Part shown: piece after piece, positions 1 through 10,375 of the stretch
Layout of the letters: every line of letters begins with the position of its first letter
Position numbering within the stretch: position 1 is the first letter of the stretch
DNA from: Limnanthes douglasii subsp. nivea
Lineage: Eukaryota; Streptophyta; Magnoliopsida; Brassicales; Limnanthaceae
DNA length: 64,000 nt
Assembly: GCA_036936605.1 (NCBI GenBank)
Contig: JAUPFV010000001.1
Coordinates: 154,227,187 to 154,291,186, forward strand
Reading direction: 5' to 3'
Position numbers and translations under genes: made by a program
The notes under the pieces: model-generated
Seen by the model: only the letters and a program-made list of their open reading frames with translations
What the model was told of the DNA's origin: nothing
Database searches by the model: none

Positions 1-759
1 ATAATAATCTAACAAATTATTATTCACCTAACTAATATTTTTATTTTAAATATAAACGTTGGCAATATGCAAAACTTCAAATATAAAAATATTTGTAGAA
101 TAAATAGAAAAGAATTAAAAATTCAAAACTATGTTGTTTAGAAGTTGGAGTTAAGAATGAAATTCTAATAATTGAAAGTGTTGTTAATGATTTTGAGGGT
201 TGGATAATATATGTACTATCTATCACATTAAATCTAGGTATGGGATACAATTACGCACGTGAACCTTGCCATTCTAATTTTTTTATACTATTTTTGTCTC
301 TTCGATGGAGTTGTCCACGGAATTACAACCTTGCGAATCTATTTTCTTATATTATTTTTGTCTCTTCGATACAGTTGTCCGCAATTACACACGTGAATCT
401 ATTTTTCTCTCTTGTGGTTTGTCTTTTCTCTTTTCTCTTTTGTTGGTTAATTTTATTATCATGCCTGTCTGTGGGCCTACTGCATTACTTCTGTAGAGAC
501 GTATATCCGATATTGGTGATTTAACACCACCCATCTCGTAGCTTTAATACTTTTTTATTTAAGGTAAATGATTCCGATAATACTCCTATTTTAAATAAAT
601 AGACAAAATAATTGGAACAAGATTGAAAGAAAAGCCCATATCACAATTAATATAATATGGATTGTATGATTTGTATCCATCTTCCATATACTCGCCACAA
701 ATAAAATCTTTGACCTTATTTTGTCTTCCGTTCTATCACATTCTTTTATAGTTATCCTC

Positions 760-898
760 AGTGGCGGATCCAGAACTAAAATTTAAGGTATGCCCAAAAA
801 TATCTTGATCATCGATGTAGAAAACACTTTTTGCAGCATCATGAATCTTCTCTAGTATAGCAAGGGGCGTTGTAGAAGGTAACCATATATGGGATAAC
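760..898. mobile_element. Small hAT-like insertion with 8-bp target duplication
   Basis: A 139-bp segment starting AGTGGCGGATCCAGAAC is flanked by direct copies of TTATCCTC (752-759 and 899-906). The matching places in the two other copies (near 18,560 and 21,710) have TTATCCTC once, followed directly by TTAACCGAG, so they are related empty sites. An 8-bp duplication is typical of hAT transposons. The right end does not mirror the left, so the element is probably a terminally truncated or degenerate derivative. No coding content. Confidence 0.75.
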
Positions 899-1008
899 TT
901 ATCCTCTTAACCGAGCGGCCCTTTACATTAATTATTGTAGGTTTTGGCTGAACTATTTTTTTTTTTAAATTGTTAAAAAAGAAGGTCAGTTTTTTATCAT
1001 TTTATTTT

Positions 1009-1711
1009 GGAAGACATATTAATAAAGACCCGTTTTACAAACCTACTATTACAAATAAAGAGTTAAGATAATTTATAAAATGTTGCTAAAAAACCCTCGA
1101 CATAAAGATCCGTTTTTGAACAAGGTAATCTTTCCCTCTCTTTCCCTCTCCCTCTAACTTCCTCTCTCTCCTCCAACACTACTCCGACGACAACGATCGT
1201 TTAACTCCGACGAAGCAACACGGCACCTGCTCCGGCGAAACAACAACGGTAACTACTACGATCGATTCAAACAAATTCATCAACGAATTCGACTGAACTG
1301 TTCGACTCCGACGAATTCGACTGAACTGTTCGACTCTGATAACGTCATCAAATCCGATCAAGACTTCGGTCAGAGTATCAAAGTATCAACGACAACACAC
1401 AACGGTAAACCAGTAAGTTTAAAGTTGTTTTACGATTTTTATTATTCAGTTAGTTTACAATTACGATTACAGAAAATTCTATGGTTCGAACACACCGTTT
1501 CGAGTCTGTTTTCCACTGACGAACAATGCTTACTCGTGTATCGCTTTAGCGAGACACGAGACGCTGTAGAAACAGCTTAATCAAAATATAATTTCAATTA
1601 CATAAAGCATTACTAAATGTTACTGCTGTTGTATAGGTTTCGCAGATAGAATTTAGGTAATTGTAGGTTTTTTATATAGGTTTCGCATCTACTAGAGTCT
1701 ACTGGTTATAG
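1009..1711 (+). repeat. Left terminal inverted repeat of A1
   Basis: Pairs with 3,714-4,419 in reverse complement. Landmarks in both arms are the AATAAAGA(C/T)CCG terminus, a CT-rich tract (1,135-1,175), GTTCGACTC(T/C)GATAACGT, the 28-bp near-palindrome at 1,533-1,560 and the inner CGCATCTACTAG.GTCT. The inner edge already carries one motif copy. Confidence 0.8.
1533..1560. repeat. 28-bp near-palindrome in left TIR (second copy 3,865-3,892)
   Basis: Arms CTCGTGT(A/C)TCGC and GCGAGACACGAG surround a 4-base loop (TTTA or TAAA). The right-arm copies at 3,865-3,892 and 24,685-24,712 are perfect 12-bp inverted repeats. It is kept in all arms that are present, unlike the more divergent sequence around it, which suggests selection or a structural role. 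Confidence 0.75.
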
Positions 1712-2049
1712 ATTTAATTGTGTTTCGTATCTATGATCTTTGGACAAAGAAGACTGCATACAAAAAACACAGGGATGTAATTGAACAGATTGCGATGACA
1801 TATGATGATGAAGAAGCATTTAAATTGGGGGAAAAGTTTTTAAAGCTTACAAACCATGATATAAAGATCATTTTTGGTTTAAAACATGGCGATGAAAATA
1901 TGCCACTTCAAGCAAAAAGTTTTGAACCTAAGTTTTCAGAATTAGAAGATGAAGAAAAATCAAGGATAATAAAGAAGTATTTTTCTGAGAAGACATCAAG
2001 AAAAGTTGATGGAAGTAGAGCAAGAACGATTCCTAACAAACTTATAAAG

Positions 2050-2421
2050 GTTCGCAAATTCCATCTTTCTCACATTTTCTGACTGTTGTAATACTTGCAT
2101 AAGTTGTTTCTCATCTACTACTTCTACTTTACATAAGGTTACACATCTATCTTTTTAAACTGTTTCATATTAAACTAGGTATCGCATCTATCACGTTAGG
2201 CCTCTTTCATATTGAACAACGTTCCGCATCTACTATGATTAAATCAGTTTTCGCATCTATCAAATTAGGCCTGTTCCAAATTAAACACGTTCCGCATCTA
2301 GTAAAATTAGTACCCGTTTCGCATCTATTATTACCGTTTACACAGGTTCCGCATCTATCTAAATATAATTACTAAAGTTTCGCATTTATCAGATTTAGAA
2401 AATGGTTTTGCTTGTTTGTAG
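2050..2421 (+). repeat. Motif-A array in intron 1 of A1
   Basis: About ten copies of GTTTCGCATCTA-type motif (variants TTCCGCATCTA, TTTTCGCATCTA, ATCGCATCTA) lie between a GT donor and an AG acceptor. All point the same way on the coding strand. The sequences between them are unrelated, so the conserved part is the 11-12 base motif itself. Equivalent arrays are at 19,709-20,080 and 22,871-23,242. Confidence 0.85.
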
Positions 2422-3082
2422 GATGCAATAAAGATAGCAGTAAAAACATCTGGACAAGAGGCAATAGAAGATGTTGTCATACTCTTTATATTGCTAGCCT
2501 GTTCTACCTTGTTTTTATCTACATCTGGAGATATACTAGCTTCGACGGTGGTCTATTATGTTGAACACCTAGTTAAAATAAACAACTACAATTGGGCTGA
2601 ACATGTATACTTACGATGAAGCTGACAGAAGAAGAATTTGGAGGAAAATTCCAAATAGATGAAGAAAATATTGATGTTCCTCAAGAAAATGATATTGTTC
2701 CACCAATATAACTAGTAAACCTCAACGAAGATGAAGATGATTTGCATTGGGATACGCTACAAGAACAAGCTGTAGCAGATTCTACAAATAGCGAAAAAAC
2801 ACTTGACCAATACATAGTTAAACCACGCCAAAAAGTTCCAAGAACTAAAAAGACTACAACACGACGAAGAAAACCAGTACAGAACCTGAAAGAGAAAACT
2901 TTACCAGTGGATACAGTTGGTGCCCCAATTGCAAGAAAAGTGAATACAACATCACAGATTCTTAGGAATCTAAAGAAACCTGAAAAGACAATACAAAGAG
3001 TTATAAAATAAACATTTCGGACAGGTTATACCATCTCAAAACAGAAAACAGAAGGTTGAAGAAATTACTAGCAAGAGAAAAG

Positions 3083-3475
3083 GTAAAAAATATATTATTA
3101 TATCATATTTGCTATAAATTCCGCATCTAGTATCATCATTACAGAAGGTTGCGCATCTAGCATCATTATAACTGAAAGTTTCGCATTTACTTGTAATTAA
3201 CGTTTGTCATCTATCATTCTGTTAAAAGTTCTACATCTATCATTCTGTTTCACATTTCGCATCTATCTTTATGTACACGTTCCGCATCTATCTTTATGTA
3301 CACGTTCCGCATCTAACATTTCTTTTTAGTTCCACATCTATCATTTTTTGACGTTCCGCATCTATCAATTATTTGACTTCAACGTTTCGCATCTAGGTTT
3401 ATGAATGTTAATATTTCGCATCTATTATTTATCTTCTGATGTCAAATATTTCGCATCTATCTTATTATTTTACAG
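3083..3475 (+). repeat. Motif-A array in intron 2 of A1
   Basis: About fourteen motif copies of the type TTTCGCATCTA or TTCCGCATCTA, mostly 24-34 bp apart; one segment (GCATCTATCTTTATGTACAC) repeats with a 25-bp period. All share one orientation. Equivalent arrays lie at about 20,742-21,134 and 23,904-24,296. Confidence 0.85.
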
Positions 3476-3713
3476 CAAGTTAACACAATAGCCCCAGCCC
3501 CAGCGCCAACCACAACCCCAGACCCACCCACAATCCTAACAACACCACCACCATTAGACGCAGACAAACCTCACACTGACCCAGTCTCTATCAAATATTT
3601 GCTAGATGCAAAACTCTACATAAAACCTGCAAATATGGAGAAGATGATAGTTGCGAAACCTGTGTAAATATCAATGCACATAAAAGATTGATAGATGCAA
3701 AACCTAAGGAAAT

Positions 3714-4419
3714 CTATAACCTGAAGACACTAGTAGATGCGAAATCTATATAAAAAACCTACAATTACCTAAATTCTATCTGCGAAACTTATACAAAGGC
3801 GGTAACATTTAGTAAGACTTTCTGTAATTGAAATTACATTTTGATTAAGCAGTTTCTACAGTGTCTCGTGTCTCGCTAAAGCGAGACACGAGTAAGAACT
3901 GTTTATCAGTGAAAAACAAACTGGAAACAGTGTTTTTGAACCCTAGATTTCAGTAATCGTAATTGTAATCGAACTGAATAATCGTAATCGTAAAACAGTT
4001 TTAAAGTTACTGGTTCACCGTTGTTTGTCGTCGTTAATACTCTAATAACCTGACCGGAGTTTTTATCGGAGTTGATAACGTTATCGGAGTCGAACAATGG
4101 AGTTGAATTCGTTGGAGTCGTAAGTCGGACAATGGTTTTTAAATTCGTTGGAGTCGATCGTAGTAGGTACCGTGTTGATTCGCCGGAGTCAAACAGAGTA
4201 GTTAGTGCAGTTTTCGTTGGAGTATTTTTGGAAGAGAGAAAGAGCGAGAGGAAGTTAAAGAGAGAGGAAGTTAGAAAAAAAGAAAGAGGGAGATGAGAGG
4301 TTATAGTGTTACAAAACGGGTCTTTATATCGATGGTATATTTAGTAGACAAATTGTAAATTATTTTGGATCTTTATTGATAATAGATTTGTAAAACGGAT
4401 CTTTATTAGTATGTCTTCC
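3714..4419 (-). repeat. Right terminal inverted repeat of A1
   Basis: Reverse complement of 1,009-1,711 with moderate divergence. It carries the motif in the opposite orientation (TAGATGCGAAAT at 3,734) as expected for an inverted arm, a GA-rich tract (4,228-4,295) matching the CT-rich tract on the left, and the perfect 28-bp palindrome at 3,865-3,892. Confidence 0.8.
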
Positions 4420-4572
4420 TTTTTATAGTTTAAATAGATAAAGATGATGGTATACTTTCATAACGAAATAATAATTCTGTTATTTGTAATAATTAGGTGC
4501 TCTTACAAAAGTTTAGGAAGAGATTGACATGGAAGCGAATAAACTGACTGACCTATAAGTGTTTATAGGTCA

Positions 4573-5240
4573 GGGTTTTATCGGAACCGAACCGGACCGT
4601 TAAACTTATTAGTTCGGATTGGACTGAACCGCTAAGCTTTTAGTTCTATAGTTTTGGAACCAGATCGTTAAACTTATCAGTTCGGATTGTACTGAACGGT
4701 TAAGCTTTTGATTCTATATTTTTGGAACCGGACCGGACCGCTAAATTTTCGGTTCTATATTTTGGAATCGGACCGGACCGCTAGGTTTTTTGTCTGGCTT
4801 GATTCGGTCCGGTTCGGTCCAATTTTGTTCGGTTCCAGTTCTAGTTCCGTCCGAATCTGTTTTGGTCCAGTTTCGGTTCGGTCCGTTACCGGTCCGGTCC
4901 GGTCCGGTCCATTTAAAATAATTAAATTTAATTAAAATTTAATTTTCAACTTTTTTTTAATAAATAAATAACATAAAAATCAAAAGTTTAAAAGTTAATC
5001 GATGATTTTTTTATTAAAAATAGGTAATTAACTATAATATATAAAAAATTGATAATAATAATAATAAACTAATCAGATCTAACGGTTTTATCGGTTCGAT
5101 TCCTTATCGGTTTTACTATTTATCAATTTTATCGATTCGGTTTTATCGGTTTACCGATTTTATCGATTCGTTTTCTGATAGGTTTATTGGTTTTATCGGT
5201 TCGATTCCATATCAATTTGTTGTTTTGGTCTCTTATCGGT
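4573..5240. mobile_element. GGACCGG-rich degenerate element
   Basis: Low-complexity stretch of GGTTCGGTCCGG and TTATCGGTT variants, repeated at about 25,425-26,070. It resembles the better preserved element at 39,899-40,614 (there with terminal repeats and an 8-bp duplication); the left edge AGGGTTTTATCGG matches one terminus of that element. Probably a decayed hAT-type non-autonomous transposon. The ORF at 4,708-4,935 is composition only. Confidence 0.5.
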
Positions 5241-5799
5241 TTCAATTTTTAAAATGAAACTCCGAACTGTACCATTAAAATTAGGTCCGATTATTGTAGA
5301 TTAGATAATATCCGATTATTGTAGATTAGATAATATTGAATGATTATAAGATTATATTGAATGATTGTCCGACCCATTGCGGTAATATTGAATGATTATA
5401 AGATTATATGTTATTTTTATTTGTTTAAAAATGCGTTCAAAACGAGTGAGGTATAGGTCTCCATCTTTTCATCTACATATGAACCAACATAGAAACCCTG
5501 AGTCAAACGTTTGCTTTACAGTACTACACATTGGTGAAAGATATAATATGGAGTACAATTCAGAAGGGACAAAAAGGAAAAAACTAGTGAGGTATGGGTC
5601 TCCACTCTCCATGTTCTATTTTTATGTGTTGGCACTTGGCACTAGGAGTAGAGATGAAACAAATTCATTTTTATTTTTACAACCCCATTATGGATGAATT
5701 CAACTTCAGTATATCACTCACTTTTAAAACAAATTCAACTTCGACTAAAGTACGTCTTTATTTTTTTTTTCCTTTTCAAATTGGGCCTTTTATTAATTG

Positions 5800-6347
5800 A
5801 TAGGATTAGAGTTTTAGAAATGAGTCAAATTTCGAGACGTTTTGGTGATCCTGAACGTTGGACTATTGATTTGTGTCCTGAATTTGATGAAAATTTTAAA
5901 GCTAATGTTGAAGAAGGTCGTCCATGTATAGTTCATTCATTTACTCCTCTTTTGCATGAAGTGTTTTGTGATCCTGTTATGGTTGTTGATTTTAGTGTAC
6001 GCCGTTGTTCTTGTGGTTTGTGGAAACATGAGTGTTTTCCTTGTTCTCATGATGTAGCTCCTATATTTTATATAGATACATATCATATGGAATATGTTGA
6101 GCCATGCTATTTTGTAAGCTCTTATAAGGCAACATATTCATATGGTATAACTGCATTTACTACTTTTGGTCAAGAATCTACTTCAACAACTTCTCAAAAT
6201 CTACTTCCTCCAGTTTAAAAAAGGAGAGCTGGACGACCTAAGAAGAAAAAAATTCGATCTAGAGGAAAATTAAGTATTCGTAAGATAACGTGTTCTTGTT
6301 GTCGTAAATCTGGTCATAACAGACGCACATGTGTAGACATTTTGTAA
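5800..6347 (+). pseudogene. MuDR-type MULE transposase, C-terminal end (SWIM zinc finger)
   Basis: The frame reads SQISRRFGDPERWTIDLCPE, then a SWIM-type zinc finger CSCGLWKHECFPCSHDVA (C-x-C-x6-C-x2-C-x-H), then after an in-frame TAA (6,216-6,218) a basic AT-hook-like GRPKKKKIRSRGK and a zinc knuckle CSCCRKSGHNRRTC before the stop at 6,345-6,347. SWIM finger plus terminal knuckle is the standard C-terminus of plant Mutator-like transposases, which bind the element ends and cut and rejoin DNA in the nucleus. The DDE catalytic core is absent, because block 1-5,795 abuts just upstream. It identifies the surrounding family-A DNA as MULE-derived and is the counterpart of vanA in VANDAL elements. 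Not functional. Confidence 0.85.
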
Positions 6348-6423
6348 TATGAATGTAATTTTTGATACTTTTAGTTTTTTTGAGCTGTGTTTGTCATAAT
6401 GACAATAGATTGGGAGCATTTCA

Positions 6424-6660
6424 ATGGATGCTAGATGCGAAACCTTTTGTTATATGGACTTGCTAGATGTGAAACGTGTAATAACCAACATGATGGGCTG
6501 TGATAGATACGAGACACGTGTTATAAGATTTACTGAAGTGAATGTCAAACGTTTGATAGATGCGAAACAGCTTACACACAAATACACTAATTTAATAGTT
6601 GCAGAACCTTGGATAATTAAATATATTATACTGTGGGTAGTTGCAAAACGTTGTATTTAA
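6424..6660 (+). repeat. Motif-A array downstream of the transposase
   Basis: About six copies of TAGATGCGAAAC or close variants (TAGATGTGAAAC, TAGATACGAGAC, TAGTTGCAAAAC) at uneven 25-60 bp spacing. The 78-aa ORF across it is an accident of the repeated motif. Confidence 0.75.
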
Positions 6661-6961
6661 GTACATTTTTTTGCACATGGTAAACCAGCCCATAAAATAC
6701 ATTTTTGATCTAAGTGTTAAAATATGAATGCAAATAAATAAATAAAATGATCTAGTTTATTATGAAACAGGTGGAATAAATGCTAAGTTTAGTAAAACAA
6801 AATACAAACTTAAAAAAATTTAAAAATAGAGTCTTCGTCTTCAAACTCTATTTAACCAGACCCTTAGTCTTCTAATTTGATTTGGGTCATCAAAAAACAA
6901 AAAGATAAACTTCTTCCTACCTATAGTTTAAACAAAAAAAAACATACCCTTCACCTAACCA

Positions 6962-7309
6962 TCAACCAGAGTCATATTCGTTGTCTTTAGAGTCATCTTC
7001 CTCTAAATATTCTTTGTCTTCATCTTCTTCGTCTTCGGTGTCGTAATCGCCTTCCATCTGGTCTCTTTTCCTCTTTATTTTTAGGAGGACAAAAATAGGA
7101 TTCTCATCTAGCTCCTCTTCATCTTCTGAATAAGCCTCTTCAGTATAAGAATCTTTGAAAAAAGAACCGAAACTTTCATCAGAATTGTTGTCTGAAAGCT
7201 CGTCTGTCGTTGTATGTTTCTACTCTTCCCTGGCCTCTGGGGAACGAATGGGAGAAGTGATATCACTGTAACAGGGACCATCATCTGAAGAATTGTTAAA
7301 ATATGACAT
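6962..7309 (-). pseudogene. Small acidic protein ORF of A-prime
   Basis: Reading from ATG (7,309-7,307) to TGA (6,962-6,964) gives about 115 residues beginning MSYFNNSSDDGPCYSDIT, with one in-frame TAG after about 29 codons. The second half is strongly acidic (TEEAYSEDEEELDENP, YDTEDEEDEDKEYLEEDDSK). No known domain was recognised. By position (between the transposase and the DUF1985/Ulp1 gene, on the latter's strand) it corresponds to the SANT-like small gene of family B at 46,766-47,074, but the two proteins do not look alike. It could be a vanB-type accessory gene or an acidic exon of another element gene; undecided. Confidence 0.45.
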
Positions 7310-7489
7310 TTTTTCAAAGCAAGTTTTTAAGAAGTGAAAAGTTTTAGAAAATTTTCATTGAGAATGAAGGGAGCTTTTATGTTTGAGAACTGAAAGAGTT
7401 AAGTGATATTTTATAGAGGTAGCTAAAGTGTTATAAGAAGGTGAACAGTTTAAAGATTAAACAAAATTTAATTTATTGTTTGATATTGT

Positions 7490-8445
7490 TTAGATTTGCA
7501 ATTAATGCAATGTAATAATTAGTATCTATTAGTTGTCAAGTCATGTAAGTAAATATCAAACCAAAGTAAAGCCATTAGTTTGATTTTTGAATTTTGAAGT
7601 TTATGTTTGAGATTGGTAGATTATTTTAACTACCAGAAAGAAAAAACAATAGATTAATTATACCAGAAACAAAAGAAAAATAATTTAGTAGATGCGAAAT
7701 ACTCATTAGAATAGGAAACCTGGATGCGAAACATTGTGTAAAAGTCATATGATAAATGCGAAACGTGTTATTTACCTTTCTATTGTAGATGCGAAATGAC
7801 ATGTGAAATATAAGGGAATATGCTATGCTAGATGTGGGACAGTGCATTTAAATTTTTGATAGGTTAATTTGTAATTAATGTAGTGCAATGATGAGTATCT
7901 TAGACTTGTCAAATCATGTAAGAAAACATCAAATCAAACTAAAGTTGCTAGTTTGATTTTTGAATTTTTGAAATATATATGTGTGAGATTGGTTGAGTTT
8001 ATAAACTACAAATATATATTTACTTCTGTTAGTGGTAATTTGGATGAAAAATAATTAGTCCAGAAGGTAGGAAAGAGTATCCAAGAGGAAAAATAAATTG
8101 GTAGATGCAAAATATGCATTAGAATATAAAAGAGAGATGCGAAACCTTATGTAAAAATTATATATTAGATGCGAAACGTATTATTGACCTTTGTCTAGTA
8201 GATGCAGAATGACATGTGAAATATAAAAAAAAAATATGATATGCTAGATGCGGGACAATGTATTTAAATTTCTGATAGATTAATTTATTAAGAAGGTGAA
8301 AATACTACAAGCTTTGACAGAAGTAATATCTTTGGTTGATATATATGAGCTTTTGTAATTAATGCAGTGTAATGATGAGTATCTTAGACTTGTCAAATCA
8401 TGTAAGAAAATATCGAGTCAAACTAAAGCTACTCGTTTGATTTTT

Positions 8446-8514
<69 letters not shown>

Positions 8515-8735
8515 AGATTGGTTGAGTTTATTAATATATGTACTTTTTGTAAGTGATAATTGGATATAGAGCAGAAGATAGGAAAGAGTTTCCAAGAGAA
8601 AAAATAAAGCGATAGATGTGAAACATGCATTAGAATATAAACGAGAGATGCGGAACCAGTTGATCGTTCAAGATAGATGCGAAACGCATGTTATTACAAG
8701 TTAGGTAGATGTGAAACCTTAGCTGTTAGACAGTT
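7490..8735. repeat. Three tandem copies of a non-coding unit with motif-A clusters
   Basis: A ~140-bp segment (AATTAATG.A.TG.AAT, then TCATGTAAG, CTAGTTTGATTTTTGAATTT, GAGATTGGT) occurs at about 7,498, 7,870 and 8,355. Each copy is followed by a cluster of TAGATGCGAAAC-type motifs (7,689-7,850; 8,100-8,260; 8,611-8,720). The third copy is expanded by a (TA)n run. Array growth here was by duplication of whole motif-bearing units. Confidence 0.75.
8449..8511. repeat. (TA)n microsatellite
   Basis: About 30 TA dinucleotides. ORFs on both strands here are repeat translation (poly Tyr-Ile). Shorter (TA)n tracts are at 9,080-9,100, 12,799-12,842, 35,791-35,808, 38,152-38,178 and 60,099-60,121. Confidence 0.95.
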
Positions 8736-9946
8736 TGCATGTAAAAAAATATTACAAACATCACAAAAAGAAGTAAAACAAATATTAGTAATCCTTGTCC
8801 AAATATTTGTTAGTGTTCATGTCATTAAGAAACATGTAGAACATTTATGCTCTTCTTAATGGTGTAATCTCAGAAGTTTTGTGAAAGTTAAGTTTCCCAT
8901 GCAAAATATAATCTTTGAAGTAATCACAGACCATTACTCCGCAATCAATTGATCCAGGTCTTTGTTTAGGAATCTTTACTGGACAAACTATCTTTATTGG
9001 TTCTTCTGATTGTAAAATGTTTTTGTTTTGGAGGTATGCAATCTGTAATTTAATAAACATACAAATAAATCCGATTTATATATATATATATATATATATG
9101 TTCTATGAAATTATTATTAAAGAGAGACACTTACTAATCTTTCTGCAGTTTTTCTTGTTAGATCTGGACATTTTGGTATTGGGTTTAGATTTATTGCTTT
9201 TTCATGTTCAACATCTATTACTAATAATGTCCAATGGTTAACATTCCCAGGTCTACCTTCTGTTGGAAGCGGAACGAATATTAAACCTTATGTGATGCCT
9301 CGTAGCTTATCGTCAACATATAATATTACATCCATATTTCGGTTCAGAAGATGCTACATTGGATGAGTAATAATTGGAAACATTTATGTTTATAAATTAA
9401 TACATGTTGTAAAAGTATTTTATTCTTACCATTACGCTTCCAGATAAGTATGTTACTGGCATAAATTATCCCTGACTACTTGCAACTGGTATTTGAAATT
9501 TGTGTTGTTTAAGGTTACTATATATAACCATCAATTACCTGTGTTGTCAAAAGTTTAAACCAGCAGTTTGTTAACATATGATTGGGGAAACAATGTATAT
9601 AAAGTAAATTTAAATTTAAATTTTACCGTAGAGTTGATTTCATCTTCATCTGCTATCTCTATTAAAGTACTAACAAAAATATTAGATCATGGTATATCTG
9701 TACATGACCATACTATTGGATGAGAATTGTTTTCTCCTTTTTCAATCAGTTCTATTTTGTAGTATTCCTTTATATCAATAGCAACTGTTACTTTGTTCGT
9801 AAATTGCCATACTTTTCTGGTAATTTCCATGTTAGGTAGTTCTTTAGAGACTTAATGTTGAGTATGATCTAAAATTAGTTCAAATAAAGGACCTTCATCC
9901 AAATCTTTCTGCACAAATGGGAAAGAATTAAAACTGTAAGAGGAGA

Positions 9947-10375
9947 TAGATGCAAAACGTTTAGAAATATAAAGGATGGGAAAATGAGGTAAAGCCAAGC
10001 TAGATACGAAACGTTCAGTAATATAATAGAGGGGAAACAAGGGAAATCCAAGGTAGATGCGAAAAATAAAGAAATATAATAGATGGAAATAATGGAATTT
10101 AAGATAGATGCGAAAAATTTAGAAATATAATAATGGGGAAATGAGGTAAAGCCAAGCTAGATGCGAAACATTAAGAAATATAATAGATGGAAAATAAGGG
10201 AATTTAAGATAGATGCAAAATATTTAGAAATATAATAGAGGGGAAATGAGGGAAAACCAAGATAGATGTGAAACATTAAGAAATATAATACATGGGAAAT
10301 AAGGGAATTTAAGATAGATGTGAAACCTTCAGTAAATGAGAAAGCAATAAATATGCTAGATGCGAAACAGTTAAG
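9947..10375. repeat. Motif-A tandem array with ~52-bp period
   Basis: TAGATGCGAAA-type motifs start at 9,947, 10,001, 10,054, 10,105, 10,158, 10,210, 10,263, 10,315 and 10,357. Spacings are 54, 53, 51, 53, 52, 53, 52 and 42 bp. The linker (TTAGAAATATAATAGAGGGG, then AAATGAGG or AATAAGGGAATTTAAGA) is also repeated but more variable than the motif. It lies in an intron of the A-prime gene, antisense to it, matching the relative orientation seen in A1-A3. Confidence 0.9.

Larger units (their letters stand above)
1696..3667 (+). pseudogene. DUF1985-like (VANC-type) gene fragment in A1
   Basis: Exon 1 (1,696-2,049) reads FRIYDLWTKKTAYKKHRD, then FKLGEKFLKLTNHDIKIIFG, the conserved core shared with the genes at 12.4 and 53.4 kb; it resembles the DUF1985 pattern (fslrEf.l.TGL). 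It has no ATG (GTG at 1,720). Intron 1 (2,050-2,421) has clean GT..AG ends. Exon 2 (2,422-2,619; DAIKIAVKTSG, CSTLFLSTSGDILASTVVYY) ends in a TGA. An overlapping frame (2,616-3,011) has one in-frame TAA (2,709-2,711) and is acidic, then Lys/Arg-rich. A short coiled coil (YHLKTENRRLKKLLAREK) leads to donor 3,083. Intron 2 runs to 3,475. The last exon (3,476-3,667) is Pro/Thr-rich and stops near the right TIR. The Ulp1 part is missing. Family function (established for Arabidopsis VANC): sequence-specific anti-silencing DNA-binding protein. Activity here is inferred, and this copy is broken. Confidence 0.65.
1009..4419 (+). mobile_element. Family-A MULE, copy A1 (non-autonomous, long inverted repeats)
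   Basis: The left arm (1,009-1,711) and right arm (3,714-4,419) are imperfect inverted repeats of about 700 bp. Both outer ends read GGAAGACATA(T/C)TAATAAAGA. Between them lies a gene fragment encoding a DUF1985-like domain, a lysine-rich and coiled-coil stretch and a proline-rich stretch, with two introns full of the GTTTCGCATCTA motif. There is no transposase and no Ulp1 segment, so the copy is a deletion derivative. No clean 9-10 bp target duplication was found; both flanks are T-rich. Assignment to MULEs rests on the shared protein with A-prime, which sits next to a MuDR-type transposase remnant. Confidence 0.75.
1..5795. repeat. Duplicated block, copy 1 (also at 17,795-26,372)
   Basis: The first bases of the window reappear at 17,795, and the match continues through the family-A element and the GGACCGG-rich stretch to about 5,795 / 26,372. 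Sequence outside the element's inverted repeats (1-1,008 and 4,420-5,795) matches as well, so this is duplication of a block and not two independent insertions. Divergence is low: about ten substitutions were noticed between 1,179-3,700 and 18,838-21,360. The second copy carries an extra internal tandem duplication. Bases 1-750 hold no convincing gene; the ORF at 240-524 is low-complexity and hydrophobic. Confidence 0.9.

Noticed and set aside
240..524. 94-aa hydrophobic ORF (also at 18,041-18,331)
   Set aside because: Low-complexity T-rich sequence, no family resemblance, frame not kept between the two copies.
1000..4430. 9-10 bp MULE target duplication around A1
   Set aside because: Flanks are T-rich and several weak alignments are possible; none is convincing.
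6424..6660. 78-aa ORF with DAR.ET and LID-AK repeats
   Set aside because: Direct translation of repeated TAGATGCGAAAC sites; reading frame is accidental.
8362..8630. ORFs on both strands around 8.4-8.6 kb
   Set aside because: Produced by the (TA)n run (Tyr-Ile repeats).
9947..10375. CRISPR-like array (short repeat, ~40-bp spacers)
   Set aside because: Eukaryotic DNA with introns and plant transposons; the spacers are themselves repetitive, and the same motif occurs at other spacings elsewhere.
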